Below are positions 27,846 to 36,028 of a stretch of 64,000 nt of DNA, piece by piece (position 1 is the first letter of the stretch; each line of letters opens with the position of its first letter). The position numbers and the translations under genes are program-made. The stretch comes from Prauserella aidingensis. GTDB taxonomy: Bacteria; Actinomycetota; Actinomycetes; Mycobacteriales; Pseudonocardiaceae. Location: positions 372,001 through 436,000 of the forward strand of contig NZ_JAMTCN010000001.1 in NCBI RefSeq assembly GCF_024171865.1. Direction: 5' to 3'. The notes beneath the pieces were generated by a model. That model had not been told where the DNA came from and made no database searches. It saw only the letters and a list, made by a program, of their open reading frames with translations.

Positions 27846-28731
27846 CACGGTGCTCACCGAACCGGAGTGGCGTGCCCGCGAGGAGGCCCACATCGCGCGC
27901 ATGCGGCCGTGGACGGGGCCGCACCAGGACCGCCGGTCGCGGGGCGAGAAGCATCCGGTGCTGGACTTCCTGTTCACGTACTACTCGTTGCCACCGTCCC
28001 AGTTGCAGCGCTGGCAGCCCGGCGTCGACGTGCTGCTCACCGGCGAGGGCGCCCGCCGGTTCCTCGACCGCACGGGGTACGTGGAGACGGCCGAGGGCGT
28101 CCACGCCGATCCGGTGCTGCCGCCGAAGCGCGCCCGCATGGCGCGGTACGCCGTCTCCCTCCTGGAGGCGACGGCGGCGCGACAACCCCGGCTCAACTGT
28201 TTCGGCCTCCACGAATGGGCGATGGTGTATCGCCACCCGCCGGATCAGGTCCGCCACGCTCAGTTACCACTGCGGCTGGGTTCCCGTGGCACCGACGACG
28301 TCGTCGAGAGCCTGAACATCCGGTGCGGCCACTTCGACGCCTTCCGGTTCTTCACCGAGCAGGCACGGCCGCTCAACACATTGCAGCCGACCAGGGAGAC
28401 GCAGCGCGACCTGGATCAGCCCGGCTGCCTGCACGTCGGTATGGACCTGTACAAATGGGCCTACAAGCTCGGGCCGCTCGTGCCGTCGGAGCTGCTCGGC
28501 GACTGTTTCGAGCTGGCGGCCGACATCCGCGTGCTCGACATGCGGGCCAGCCCGTACGATCTGTCGGCACTCGGCTACTCCCCCGTCCCGATCGAGACTG
28601 CGGCGGGCCGGGCCGAGTACGCCCGGTACCAGGCGGACTTCGCCCGCCGTGCGACTCCGTTGCGCGAACGGTTGATCACCCTCTACCGCGGGTTGCTTTC
28701 GGGAACGGAAGTCGGATCCGAATCACAGTAA
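27835..28731 (+). CDS. Conserved actinobacterial protein (often named 3-methyladenine DNA glycosylase)
   Basis: A 298-aa soluble protein. Homologues carry the name 3-methyladenine DNA glycosylase, but I see neither the AlkA/Tag helix-hairpin-helix nor the zinc motif, so the name is not supported by this sequence. Conserved-looking blocks are GEKHPVLDFLFTYYSLPPSQLQRW, LNCFGLHEWAMVYR, RCGHFDAFRFFT and CLHVGMDLYKWAYKL. The density of aromatic and His residues suggests an enzyme. It overlaps the CNNM gene by 11 bp and is translationally coupled. Confidence 0.75.
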   Translation: MSPDTVLTEPEWRAREEAHIARMRPWTGPHQDRRSRGEKHPVLDFLFTYYSLPPSQLQRWQPGVDVLLTGEGARRFLDRTGYVETAEGVHADPVLPPKRARMARYAVSLLEATAARQPRLNCFGLHEWAMVYRHPPDQVRHAQLPLRLGSRGTDDVVESLNIRCGHFDAFRFFTEQARPLNTLQPTRETQRDLDQPGCLHVGMDLYKWAYKLGPLVPSELLGDCFELAADIRVLDMRASPYDLSALGYSPVPIETAAGRAEYARYQADFARRATPLRERLITLYRGLLSGTEVGSESQ

Positions 28732-28817
28732 TCCGACGGGCTGGGCTGTTAGGGTGGTTACGTTTTTGTCACGTCGACAGAGTGTGATCGGCACTCCGTG
28801 CAGGTGAGAGGACGCGA

Positions 28818-30107
28818 ATGGGGCGGCACTACAGAGCCGACGATCCGGCTCCCGGGCACCCTGATCCGCTAGGCAAGGCGAGACAGGCGATCGGCGGAGC
28901 GAACGCGGGCGGCGGCTCGCCGGACGACTGGTTCCGCGACACGACGACGCCGCCTGCGGCCTACCGCAGCACGCCCGGCTACGCGCCGGCCCCGGACGAC
29001 GTCCTGTCCACCTCACCTGCGATGCACCCGGTGGCACCACGCCGCACCGCCGACGAGAGCGCCACCGAACTGACCACCCGCCTCGACCCGGTCCCGCCGG
29101 CCGCAGCGCCGTCACCCCACGCCGGTGCCGGCCACACGACGAACCCCCCGGCCCCTGATCACGCCGCGGCCGCGGAACGGCCCCCGCGTCCCCGGCAGCG
29201 GCCCGGCGGCCGTCCCCCCGTCCACGACGCCGGTCACGCCACGGGCGAGCACCCACCCGCGGCGGACCGCCACGACGCCGCGACCACCGGACCGGCACCC
29301 GGCCCGGTCGCCGCGACGCGCGGCCCCGCCGACCGGACTCCCGACAGCGGTACGGACGACCGCGAGGCACCCGGCGGCACCACCGACGCCGACCGCGACG
29401 CGGTCACGTCCACCGGCGGGCGCCGCCGCGTCACCTCGACCGGCAGGCACAGCACCGTCAGCGCGACGGGCGGCCACCGCGCCGTCACGTCCACGGGCCG
29501 GCACGGCACGGTCACGTCGACGGGCAGCCACCGCGCAGTGGCCAAGAAGCCGAAACGCAAGGTCGCGGCATGGCCCGTCGCCTGCGGGGTGCTGGTGGTC
29601 CTCGTCGTGGCGGGTTTCTTCGGCTGGAACTGGGCCGACGGTGTCCTGTCGAACCGCGCCGAGGCCCAGGCAGCGGCCTGCCAGGAGGGCCGGTCGACGC
29701 TGCGAGTGGCGGCCGATCCCGCGGTGGCCGAACCTGTCCGCCAGGCCGCCAAGACCTGGAACAACGACGACACGGTGGTGCACGGGCACTGCATCACCGT
29801 GAAGGTGCAACCGGGCAGCTCGCAGGTCGTCTACGACGATCTGACCGGCAACCGCGCCCGCGGCACTCCCGGCGCCTGGATCATGGCCGACACGAAGTGG
29901 TCGGACCGCCTCGCCTCGGAGCAGCCCGACCGGATCGGCGCCTCGCCGGAGAAGATCGCCTCCGGACCCGACGGCACGTTCACCTACGTCAGCCTCGCGG
30001 GCGACGGCGTGGACACCGTGCAGCAGCGGGCTGCCCAGTCCTTCCGCTCCTACCTGACCTCGCCGAAGCAGGAGAAGCACTTCACGCAGGCGGGCTTCAC
30101 CGGCTGA
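28818..30107 (+). CDS. Membrane-anchored protein with repetitive cytoplasmic region and extracellular solute-binding-like domain
   Basis: A 429-aa protein, function unknown. Residues 1-240 are Pro/Thr/Ala-rich and disordered, ending in six or so VTSTG/VSATG-type repeats spaced by Arg/His (about 194-240). A basic KKPKRK stop and one transmembrane helix (AWPVACGVLVVLVVAGFFGW, about 247-268) follow. The outer domain has two Cys (AACQEG, HGHCITV), likely a disulfide, and the TLRVAADPAVAEPVRQAAKTWN pattern common in solute-binding-like domains of actinobacterial surface proteins. Orientation N-in is predicted. ATG 28818 has GAGAGGA upstream. Monocistronic. Confidence 0.75.
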   Translation: MGRHYRADDPAPGHPDPLGKARQAIGGANAGGGSPDDWFRDTTTPPAAYRSTPGYAPAPDDVLSTSPAMHPVAPRRTADESATELTTRLDPVPPAAAPSPHAGAGHTTNPPAPDHAAAAERPPRPRQRPGGRPPVHDAGHATGEHPPAADRHDAATTGPAPGPVAATRGPADRTPDSGTDDREAPGGTTDADRDAVTSTGGRRRVTSTGRHSTVSATGGHRAVTSTGRHGTVTSTGSHRAVAKKPKRKVAAWPVACGVLVVLVVAGFFGWNWADGVLSNRAEAQAAACQEGRSTLRVAADPAVAEPVRQAAKTWNNDDTVVHGHCITVKVQPGSSQVVYDDLTGNRARGTPGAWIMADTKWSDRLASEQPDRIGASPEKIASGPDGTFTYVSLAGDGVDTVQQRAAQSFRSYLTSPKQEKHFTQAGFTG

Positions 30108-30232
30108 CGCTCTCGTCCCGGCCTGTCCGTGGCGGGGACCCGTCGTCGGTGGAGCCGTCGTCGAGTCGAGGCCGGAACCGAAACGACCCGCCGTATAGGT
30201 CGTTATACGACTTCGTGGCTCACAGACGAAGC

Positions 30233-30265
30233 GGCGCCCGAACACTCCATGAGCGTTCGGACGCC
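30233..30265. terminator. Hairpin between convergent genes
   Basis: An 11-bp inverted repeat with one mismatch (30233-30243 and 30255-30265), 11-nt loop, between a + gene ending at 30107 and a - gene ending at 30313. Confidence 0.6.
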
Positions 30266-30312
30266 GTTCGGGTGCGTCCGTAGGTCGGGTGGTCGACCGG
30301 CGAGCGAGTCGC

Positions 30313-30885
30313 TCAGCCCGTACGGCGAGCGTTGCGCCGCTGCGACAACTCGTCCGCCGCCACAGGCGTGTCGAGCTCGCCACCGTCGGCCCGTTCGGCA
30401 GGGAACTCGTGCAGCGAACCGCTGATCTCCTGCATCGCCCCGCTGACCGCGATACCGAACACGCCCTGACCGCCCTGGAGCAGATCGACGATCTCCTCGG
30501 GCGACGTGCATTCGTAGACGGTCGTCCCGTCGGAGAACAGGGTCACCCGGGCCAGGTCGCGCACTCCCCTGCCGCGCAGATGATCGACCGCCACACGGAT
30601 GTTCTGCAACGAGATGCCCGTGTCGAGCAGCCGTTTGATGATCTTGAGGACCAGGAGGTCCTTGAACGAGTAGAGCCGCTGCGAACCGGAACCGTGCGCG
30701 GTGCGAATGCTCGGCGCGATCAACTTCGTGCGCGCCCAGTAGTCCAGCTGACGGTAGGTGATACCGGCGATCTGACAGGCCGCTGGACCACGGTAGCCAA
30801 CCAGTTCGTCCGGCAGCGAGTCGTCAGGGAACAGCGCTCCCTGCTCGCCACCGTCGATGCCCCTGATCGGACTGTCGTCGACCAC
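30313..30885 (-). CDS. MerR family transcriptional regulator (Rv1830 type)
   Basis: A 190-aa MerR-like regulator. The HTH is at about residues 25-75 (VGYRGPAACQIAGITYRQLDYWARTKLIAPSIRTAHGSGSQRLYSFKDLL) with the wing; the C-terminal part is helical and lacks metal-binding cysteines. It corresponds by sequence and neighbourhood to mycobacterial Rv1830 and the corynebacterial protein near odhI. The GTG start at 30885 has AGGAGG upstream. In this genome a TetR gene lies between it and the DUF151 gene, interrupting the usual order. Confidence 0.88.
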   Translation of the reverse strand: MVDDSPIRGIDGGEQGALFPDDSLPDELVGYRGPAACQIAGITYRQLDYWARTKLIAPSIRTAHGSGSQRLYSFKDLLVLKIIKRLLDTGISLQNIRVAVDHLRGRGVRDLARVTLFSDGTTVYECTSPEEIVDLLQGGQGVFGIAVSGAMQEISGSLHEFPAERADGGELDTPVAADELSQRRNARRTG

Positions 30886-31083
30886 GCATGCCTCCTCTCG
30901 CCCGGCCGCGCGGCCGACGAAACAAGACCGCCGACCCGGACGGGCCGACCGGTACGACTACGCCCGTGCGGCCCGGTCGCCGACCACGGCGCGTTTCGTC
31001 GCTCTTCGAACGGTATGCCTGCCCCAGGGGGCGGTCAACGCGACGCGCGGGCACCGTGGCGACATCTCGACCGGATTACCCGG

Positions 31084-31112
31084 TTGTCGGGTTTTACTCA
31101 CCCGAGTAATTT
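31084..31112 (+). promoter_or_regulatory. TetR-gene promoter with internal operator
   Basis: -35 TTGTCG (31084-31089), 17-bp spacer, -10 TAATTT (31107-31112). A perfect inverted repeat TTACTC...GAGTAA (31094-31109, 4-nt centre) occupies the spacer and start of the -10. The ATG at 31120 falls where +1 is expected, so the transcript may be leaderless and autorepressed. Confidence 0.65.
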
Positions 31113-31119
31113 ATTACCC

Positions 31120-31782
31120 ATGCAGGTAACCACCCCATCGGACGACACAGGCGGCGACGGCGACGTCAGCACCTTCGGCGCGGGCGCCGGCCTCACCCCG
31201 ACAGAAGACATCCGGCGTAGACAGATCGTCGACGCCACGATCACCGCGCTCGCCGAACTCGGCTACGCCAAGACATCGTTCGCCCGCATCGTCGAGCGGG
31301 CGGGTCTGTCCAGCACGCGGATGATCTCCTACCACTTCGCGGGCAAGAGCGACCTCGTCCAGGCGACCCTCGGGACGATCATCGACCGGCAGGACACGTT
31401 CGTCGCCGAGCGTCTCGGCGACGAGAAGGACCTGAGACGGCTGTTGCTGGGCCAGCTGGCCGCGGAGGTCGCGTTCGTCGCCACCCACCCGCGGGAGTCG
31501 ACCGCGCTCGTCGAGATCGCCTCCCATGCCGGGACCGCCGACGACGCCGACATCTCGCCGCAGGTCGTGTACGCGGTCCGCGTGGGCAGGCTCGAGGGGC
31601 AGCTCGTCCAGGGCAAGCGACACGGTGTGTTCCGCGACTTCGACCCGAACGTCATGGCACTCGCCATGCGCCAGGCGGTCGACGGCGTGACCCTCCGGCT
31701 CCGCCAGGAACCGGATCTCGACCTCGACGCCTACGGCCGCGAACTGAGCGAGCTGTTCGACCGGGCCGTCCGGGCCGAGTGA
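31120..31782 (+). CDS. TetR family transcriptional regulator
   Basis: A 220-aa TetR regulator. After a 28-residue flexible N-terminus comes the HTH IVDATITALAELGYAKTSFARIVERAGLSSTRMISYHFAGKSDL. The C-terminal domain has no recognised ligand signature. Start ATG 31120 is preferred because promoter and operator lie directly in front. It stands alone, opposite in orientation to the garA-ftsR block around it, and its target beyond itself is unknown. Confidence 0.87.
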   Translation: MQVTTPSDDTGGDGDVSTFGAGAGLTPTEDIRRRQIVDATITALAELGYAKTSFARIVERAGLSSTRMISYHFAGKSDLVQATLGTIIDRQDTFVAERLGDEKDLRRLLLGQLAAEVAFVATHPRESTALVEIASHAGTADDADISPQVVYAVRVGRLEGQLVQGKRHGVFRDFDPNVMALAMRQAVDGVTLRLRQEPDLDLDAYGRELSELFDRAVRAE

Positions 31783-31869
31783 GAAGGCGGGCCGTCGTGG
31801 ACCGGCGGCATCGGGCGGCGGCAAGCCCCGCAGGAGCGGGACCCGGCCGCGGGTGCGGTGCGGTACCGA

Positions 31870-32343
31870 CTACGTGTCGGCGCCGCGGAAGTCCTCCGGC
31901 GAGACGGAGTCGAGGAACTCACGGAACTTCTCGACCTCGTCCTCCTGCTCGTCCGGGATGATCAGGCCCGCTTCGTCGAGCACGCCTTCCTCCGCGTGAA
32001 TCGGCACGCCCATCCGGAGTGCCAGGGCGACCGAGTCGCTCGGCCGTGCGGAGACCCGGACGTCCCCGTCGAACACGAGCTCGGCGAAGAAGGTGCTCTC
32101 CTGCAGGTCGGTGATGACGACCTGTTCGAGCTCCCGGCCGAGGCCACCGATGACGTCCTTGAGCAGATCGTGAGTCAGCGGACGGGCCGGCCGCACGCCT
32201 TGCTGTTCCAAGGCGATCGCGGTCGCCTCCACCGAGCCGATCCAGATCGGCAGGTACCGCTCGCCTTCCGTCTCCCGCAGCAACAAGATCGGCTGGTTCG
32301 CGGGCAGCTCGACCCGGACGCCGACGACGCGCATCTCGCTCAT
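31870..32343 (-). CDS. Bifunctional nuclease (DUF151) family protein
   Basis: A 157-aa BFN/DUF151 protein (Rv1829 type). Core motifs are MRVVGVRVELPANQPILLLRE, YLPIWIGSVEATAIALEQQG, TAELVFDG-like FFAELVFDGDVRVSARPSDSVALALRMGVPI. Plant members have RNase/DNase activity; the role in actinobacteria is not settled. The C-terminal acidic tail FREFLDSVSPEDF is typical for actinobacteria. GGGAGGCG precedes ATG 32343. The 295-bp gap to ftsR contains nothing I recognise. Confidence 0.9.
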   Translation of the reverse strand: MSEMRVVGVRVELPANQPILLLRETEGERYLPIWIGSVEATAIALEQQGVRPARPLTHDLLKDVIGGLGRELEQVVITDLQESTFFAELVFDGDVRVSARPSDSVALALRMGVPIHAEEGVLDEAGLIIPDEQEDEVEKFREFLDSVSPEDFRGADT

Positions 32344-32638
32344 CGGGCTTCGCCTCCCTCTCTGCGCGCGGGCTGCAGCGCTTCGCGGTGGATCATCCGT
32401 TCGGCCGGCCCACACGACACTCCGCGCGGACACCGCCGACGCTACCCGCCATCGCTGCGCTGTGCTCGCTTCTCACTCTCGCCGGCCCGGTCTCTTCGAG
32501 CCCGCCTTCAACCGTACGTCATCCCGGGGGCTGCACCGAAGTTTCGCCACCCGGCTTCTGAATCCGTGACCGCCGCGCTGCTCCGTCCGAGCGTGTCCCG
32601 GCCGCCGAACGACGCCGTCCCTGCCGCCGTCCGCGACC

Positions 32639-33415
32639 TCACCCGTGGGTCATCCCCCGGATGCCCGCCTTGACGAGGAGCGTGTGCAACGTGACCGACA
32701 GTGCCGCCAGCTCCCGGACGAGCTCGTCGCCGCGTTCGCGGGCGCCCTCGTCACGATGCCGGTACACCGGTGCCGCGATCTGTTCGAGCAACCCGACCTC
32801 ACGGTCGGCCGCGACCCGCAGTGCCCGCAGGTGCCGCGGTTCGATGCCGAACGCCCCCATCGCGGTGACCGTTCTGGCGATGGCCACGGCATCGGCGTCG
32901 TAGAAGCCGCCGGCGCCCGGCCGGACCAGGCCGTACTGATCCAGTTCCGTCAGCAGGTCCTCGTCGATCCCCGCCTCGGCGAGCAGCTGATCCCGCGACA
33001 GCCGGGACGGGGCCGTGACCGCGAAGTCCTCCGCCGTCGGCACCGGGGCACCGGTCTCGGGGCTGTCGAGCGGGACCAGTCGCGGCGTCCGGGGCTGCGA
33101 TGCGGGTGCCGGCTCGCGTTGCGGGCCGCCGTCCGATTCCGGGGCCGCGCCGCGATCCACGGCATCGAGCTGTTCCTTGATCACCTTCAGCGGCAGGTAG
33201 CGATCACGTTGCGCCGTCAGGACGAACCGGAGCCGTTCCACGTCGGCGGTCGTGAACTGACGGTAGCCGGACGGCGTGCGAGCGGGTCGGACCAGGCCTT
33301 CGGATTCGAGGAACCTGATCTTCGAGATCGTCACCCCGGGAAAATCCGTGCGCAGTTGCGCCAGCACGGCCCCGATGCTCAGACCCTCGCGTGGTTGCCG
33401 TCCGGCAGCCGTCAC
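32639..33415 (-). CDS. ftsR: MerR-type regulator FtsR
   Basis: A 258-aa MerR-like protein next to garA, matching the position and sequence type of corynebacterial FtsR (activator of ftsZ) and mycobacterial Rv1828. The N-terminal HTH is SIGAVLAQLRTDFPGVTISKIRFLESEGLVRPARTPSGYRQFTTADVERLRFVL. A 60-residue Pro-rich linker (about 95-135) separates it from a second helical domain that binds unknown ligands. Its GTG overlaps the garA stop by 4 bp, so expression follows garA. Control of cell division here is inferred from family only. Confidence 0.88.
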   Translation of the reverse strand: MTAAGRQPREGLSIGAVLAQLRTDFPGVTISKIRFLESEGLVRPARTPSGYRQFTTADVERLRFVLTAQRDRYLPLKVIKEQLDAVDRGAAPESDGGPQREPAPASQPRTPRLVPLDSPETGAPVPTAEDFAVTAPSRLSRDQLLAEAGIDEDLLTELDQYGLVRPGAGGFYDADAVAIARTVTAMGAFGIEPRHLRALRVAADREVGLLEQIAAPVYRHRDEGARERGDELVRELAALSVTLHTLLVKAGIRGMTHG

Positions 33416-33864
33416 TGCGCCCCCTGGCCTCCGGTCAGGAACACCAGACGGAACTTGCCGATCTGCACTTCGTCACCGCCGGCCAGGACGGCCTGGTCGA
33501 CCGGCTCGCGGTTGACGTACGTGCCGTTCAGGCTGCCCACGTCGATCACCACGAAGGAACCGCCTTCGCGCCGGAACTCCGCGTGCCGCCGGGACACGGT
33601 GACGTCGTCCAGGAAGATGTCGCTGTCGGGGTGCCGGCCCGCGCTCGTCGTGTCGCGGTCGAGCAGGAATCGCGATCCCGCGTTCGGACCCCGCTTGACC
33701 ACCAGCAACGCCGAGCCCGCGGGCAGCGCGTCAACGCCGGCCTCCTGCGGCTCCACCGCCGGCGCCTCCTGCCCCTCCCCTTCCGACAGGAAGTCCGCCC
33801 GGAACACGGAGGTCTTCTCCGGAGCTCCCTCCGGGGGAATCTCGGGCCCGTCGTTCGTGCTCAC
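33412..33864 (-). CDS. garA: FHA-domain regulator GarA/OdhI
   Basis: A 150-aa FHA protein that, unphosphorylated, inhibits 2-oxoglutarate dehydrogenase and NAD-glutamate dehydrogenase and so sets carbon/nitrogen flux. The FHA domain is at about 55-140 (GRHPDSDIFLDDVTVSRRHAEFRR, VGSLNGTYVN). The N-terminal phospho-switch reads EKTSVFRADF. Mycobacterial and corynebacterial proteins have ETTSVFR, where the first Thr is the PknG site and the second the PknA/B/L site. Here the first Thr is replaced by Lys17 and only T18 remains. GTG start with AAGGAGAG upstream. Confidence 0.95.
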   Translation of the reverse strand: MSTNDGPEIPPEGAPEKTSVFRADFLSEGEGQEAPAVEPQEAGVDALPAGSALLVVKRGPNAGSRFLLDRDTTSAGRHPDSDIFLDDVTVSRRHAEFRREGGSFVVIDVGSLNGTYVNREPVDQAVLAGGDEVQIGKFRLVFLTGGQGAQ

Positions 33865-34002
33865 CTGAGCTCTCCTTACGCACTGACAGTGTGTCGCTTG
33901 GCATTCTCACCGCCCGTGGTCGCGAAACCTCGGGCGGCCATGAAACCTGGTGCGCCTCAACGTACCGCGCGGGCGACCGCACGCAATGCCCGGGCTCCCC
34001 GA

Positions 34003-34395
34003 TCAACTCCCGGTCAGGCGCTGGTATGCCTCGGCGTCGAGCAACCCTTCCAGGGTGTCCGGATCGGCGACCCGGAGCTCGACGAGCCAGCCCTCGCCGT
34101 ACGGGTCACCGTTGATCAGCTCGGGGGTGGCCGTGACGGCGTCGTTGGCCGCGACGATCTCCCCGTCCAGCGGGGCGTAGATCTCGGACACGCTCTTGGT
34201 CGACTCGACCTCACCGAACGTGTCGCCCGCGGCCACCTCGGTGCCCGGCTCCGGGAGATCGACGAACACCACGTCGCCCAGCTGGTCCTGGGCGTACTCG
34301 GTGATGCCCACCCGCACGACGCCGTCGCTCCGTTCGGCGACCCATTCGTGGTCCTCGGTGTAGCGCAGTTCCTCGGGTGTGGACTGTGCAGCCAA
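34003..34395 (-). CDS. gcvH: Glycine cleavage system H protein
   Basis: A 130-aa lipoyl carrier of the glycine cleavage system. The lipoylated lysine is K67 in GEVESTKSVSEIYAP; the N-terminus STPEELRYTEDHEWV is family-typical. I choose TTG 34395 because GGGGAA lies 8 nt upstream; an in-frame GTG at 34413 has a poorly spaced site. gcvT and gcvP are not in the window. Followed by garA in the same direction, as in mycobacteria. Confidence 0.94.
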   Translation of the reverse strand: MAAQSTPEELRYTEDHEWVAERSDGVVRVGITEYAQDQLGDVVFVDLPEPGTEVAAGDTFGEVESTKSVSEIYAPLDGEIVAANDAVTATPELINGDPYGEGWLVELRVADPDTLEGLLDAEAYQRLTGS

Positions 34396-34464
34396 GGTTC
34401 GTTCCCCTTTCACTCCCTACGTGGCCGCGAACGAGGGGCATCGTCGCACGGCGCCGCGGCCTCG

Positions 34465-35292
34465 TCAGGCCGACCGGCCCGGGGCCTCAGTGCCCGCCGG
34501 ATCACTCCGGTCACGGCCCCGCGTGACGGCCAGCACGGTCTGCGCAACGTACAACGCACCGGACCACAGGTAGAGCGCGCCGCCCCAGATCGTGAACGCG
34601 TAGGCCAGCGGTGCGGCCACCGTGGCCGCGGTCGAATCGCCCTGGACCAGCAGAAGCAGCGGGAAGGCGTACATGAGGACGAACGTGGCACCCTTGCCGA
34701 CGTAGGTCACCTCCGGTGGTTCGAACCGGTAGTGCCGCAGGATCAGCAGGCAGATTCCCCCGGCGGCCTCGCGCAGCAGCAGCGCGGCGACGGCCCACCA
34801 CGGGATGATGTCGCGCAGCAGGAACGCCACGAGCGTGGCGACGATGTAGAGCCGGTCCGCGGCGGGGTCGAGCAGCTGCCCCAGCCTGCTCATCTGGTTC
34901 AGCCACCGCGCGAGCTTGCCGTCGAGCCAGTCGGTGAGGCCACTGAACACGAGGATCGCCAGCGCCCAGCCGTCGGCGTGCGGCCCGAGCAGTAACCACA
35001 GGAACACCGGAACGCCCGCGAGTCGCAGTACCGACAGCAGGTTCGGCGCCATCACCGCCTGTCGCAGCAGCGACGGTTCGCCCTCCCCCGCATCGTCGCC
35101 GGACGCCGTCGTCGCCCCCGAGCCACCCGACATTCGCGTGCCGCCGGAAGCTCCGGCGCCGCCCGACGTTGCGACGCCGCTCGATCCCCCCGAATCCCCC
35201 GTACCTGCCGCCTCGTCGCCGACATCGGTCGAGCGGCCCGCCACCTCGTCACGGCCGTTCCGCCCCGCACGCTTCCCCTCCGCGTCCTTCAC
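34465..35292 (-). CDS. CDP-alcohol phosphatidyltransferase (PgsA-like)
   Basis: A 275-aa integral membrane enzyme of phospholipid synthesis, probably phosphatidylglycerophosphate or cardiolipin synthase type. The CDP-alcohol motif DGx2ARx8Gx3Dx3D is intact (DWLDGKLARWLNQMSRLGQLLDPAADR). About five hydrophobic helices lie after residue 85. The first 75 residues are Gly/Ser/Thr-rich and disordered, so translation could start later (ATG at residue 54). It corresponds to Rv1822 (PgsA2) in the conserved gcvH-garA neighbourhood. Exact acceptor alcohol is not resolved. Confidence 0.87.
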   Translation of the reverse strand: MKDAEGKRAGRNGRDEVAGRSTDVGDEAAGTGDSGGSSGVATSGGAGASGGTRMSGGSGATTASGDDAGEGEPSLLRQAVMAPNLLSVLRLAGVPVFLWLLLGPHADGWALAILVFSGLTDWLDGKLARWLNQMSRLGQLLDPAADRLYIVATLVAFLLRDIIPWWAVAALLLREAAGGICLLILRHYRFEPPEVTYVGKGATFVLMYAFPLLLLVQGDSTAATVAAPLAYAFTIWGGALYLWSGALYVAQTVLAVTRGRDRSDPAGTEAPGRSA

Positions 35293-35447
35293 CCGCTCAC
35301 CGTATCGACTCGCCGGTCCCGGCGGGTGCGGCCGTGGTCACCCCGCCCCGTCACGATCGCCACACGGCGCCCGCGCGGGCCGGACCGGAGGCCGAAGCCG
35401 GGGCCGAGATCGCCGCCGCGGGCGTCGACCACGGCGACCTCGGACCG

Positions 35448-35909
35448 TCATCGGGTGCGGTGGTAGCTCCAGCCGCGGCGACGGAGCTCGTCACCCGTGA
35501 GTGCCTGGGGCCTGCCGTGACGATCCGTCCCCATCCACCGCGGGCGGCCCGCCACGTTCTCGAGCACGTACGGCCTACCCTGACTCCACACGACCGTGCA
35601 CGGCGTGGTCGGCGGCGCAGTCGCCTGTCGCCGAGCAGGTGCCCGCAGCGGCTCGGTGCTCTGCTGCGAGGACGGAAGCTGCTGCGAGGGTGGAAGCTGC
35701 TGGGAGGACGGGACGTGCTGGGAGGACGGGAGTTGCCGCGGGGCGGTGTTGTACCGCACCTCGGTGTTCGACCGCGGCGTGGTGTTCGACCGCGGCGTGG
35801 CGTTCTGCCCTGCCGCGTTCTGCCGCGGGGCGGGGTTCTGCCGCGCGGAGTTGGTGTGCCGCTCCGCGGAGTTGGTGGCACGGGCGGCGGGTTGCTCACT
35901 GTCGTTCAT
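35448..35909 (-). CDS. Hypothetical protein with Asn/Gln/Ser-rich repeat region
   Basis: A 153-aa protein I do not recognise. Residues 1-80 are unusually rich in Asn, Gln, Ser and Pro, with four LPSSQ-type pentapeptide copies and several PRSNT/RQN units; such N/Q content is rare in this high-GC setting. The C-terminal 50 residues look folded and conserved (CTVVWSQGRPYVLENVAGRPRW, LTGDELRRRGWSYHRTR). No signal peptide or membrane helix. The ribosome site at ATG 35909 is weak, so the start is uncertain. Confidence 0.6.
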   Translation of the reverse strand: MNDSEQPAARATNSAERHTNSARQNPAPRQNAAGQNATPRSNTTPRSNTEVRYNTAPRQLPSSQHVPSSQQLPPSQQLPSSQQSTEPLRAPARRQATAPPTTPCTVVWSQGRPYVLENVAGRPRWMGTDRHGRPQALTGDELRRRGWSYHRTR

Positions 35910-35973
35910 CACCGTCGTTATCGGCACGTGACCCGCCGGTGTTAACCGCCCGCCGCAGGGTTCACCCGTCCGC

Positions 35974-36019
35974 GGCCGGCCCACCTGTTGTCCACTGTGG
36001 ACTTCGAGGTGGGCCGGCC
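35974..36019 (-). terminator. Terminator of the acyl-CoA synthetase gene
   Basis: A perfect 13-bp inverted repeat (GGCCGGCCCACCT 35974-35986 and its complement 36007-36019) with a 20-nt loop, 9 bp past the stop. Confidence 0.8.
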
Positions 36020-36028
36020 TGCGTCCGG

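Noticed and set aside
30192-30209. CGTATA/TATACG inverted repeat
   Set aside because: Lies between two convergent gene ends, away from any promoter; short enough to be chance. Kept only as a note.
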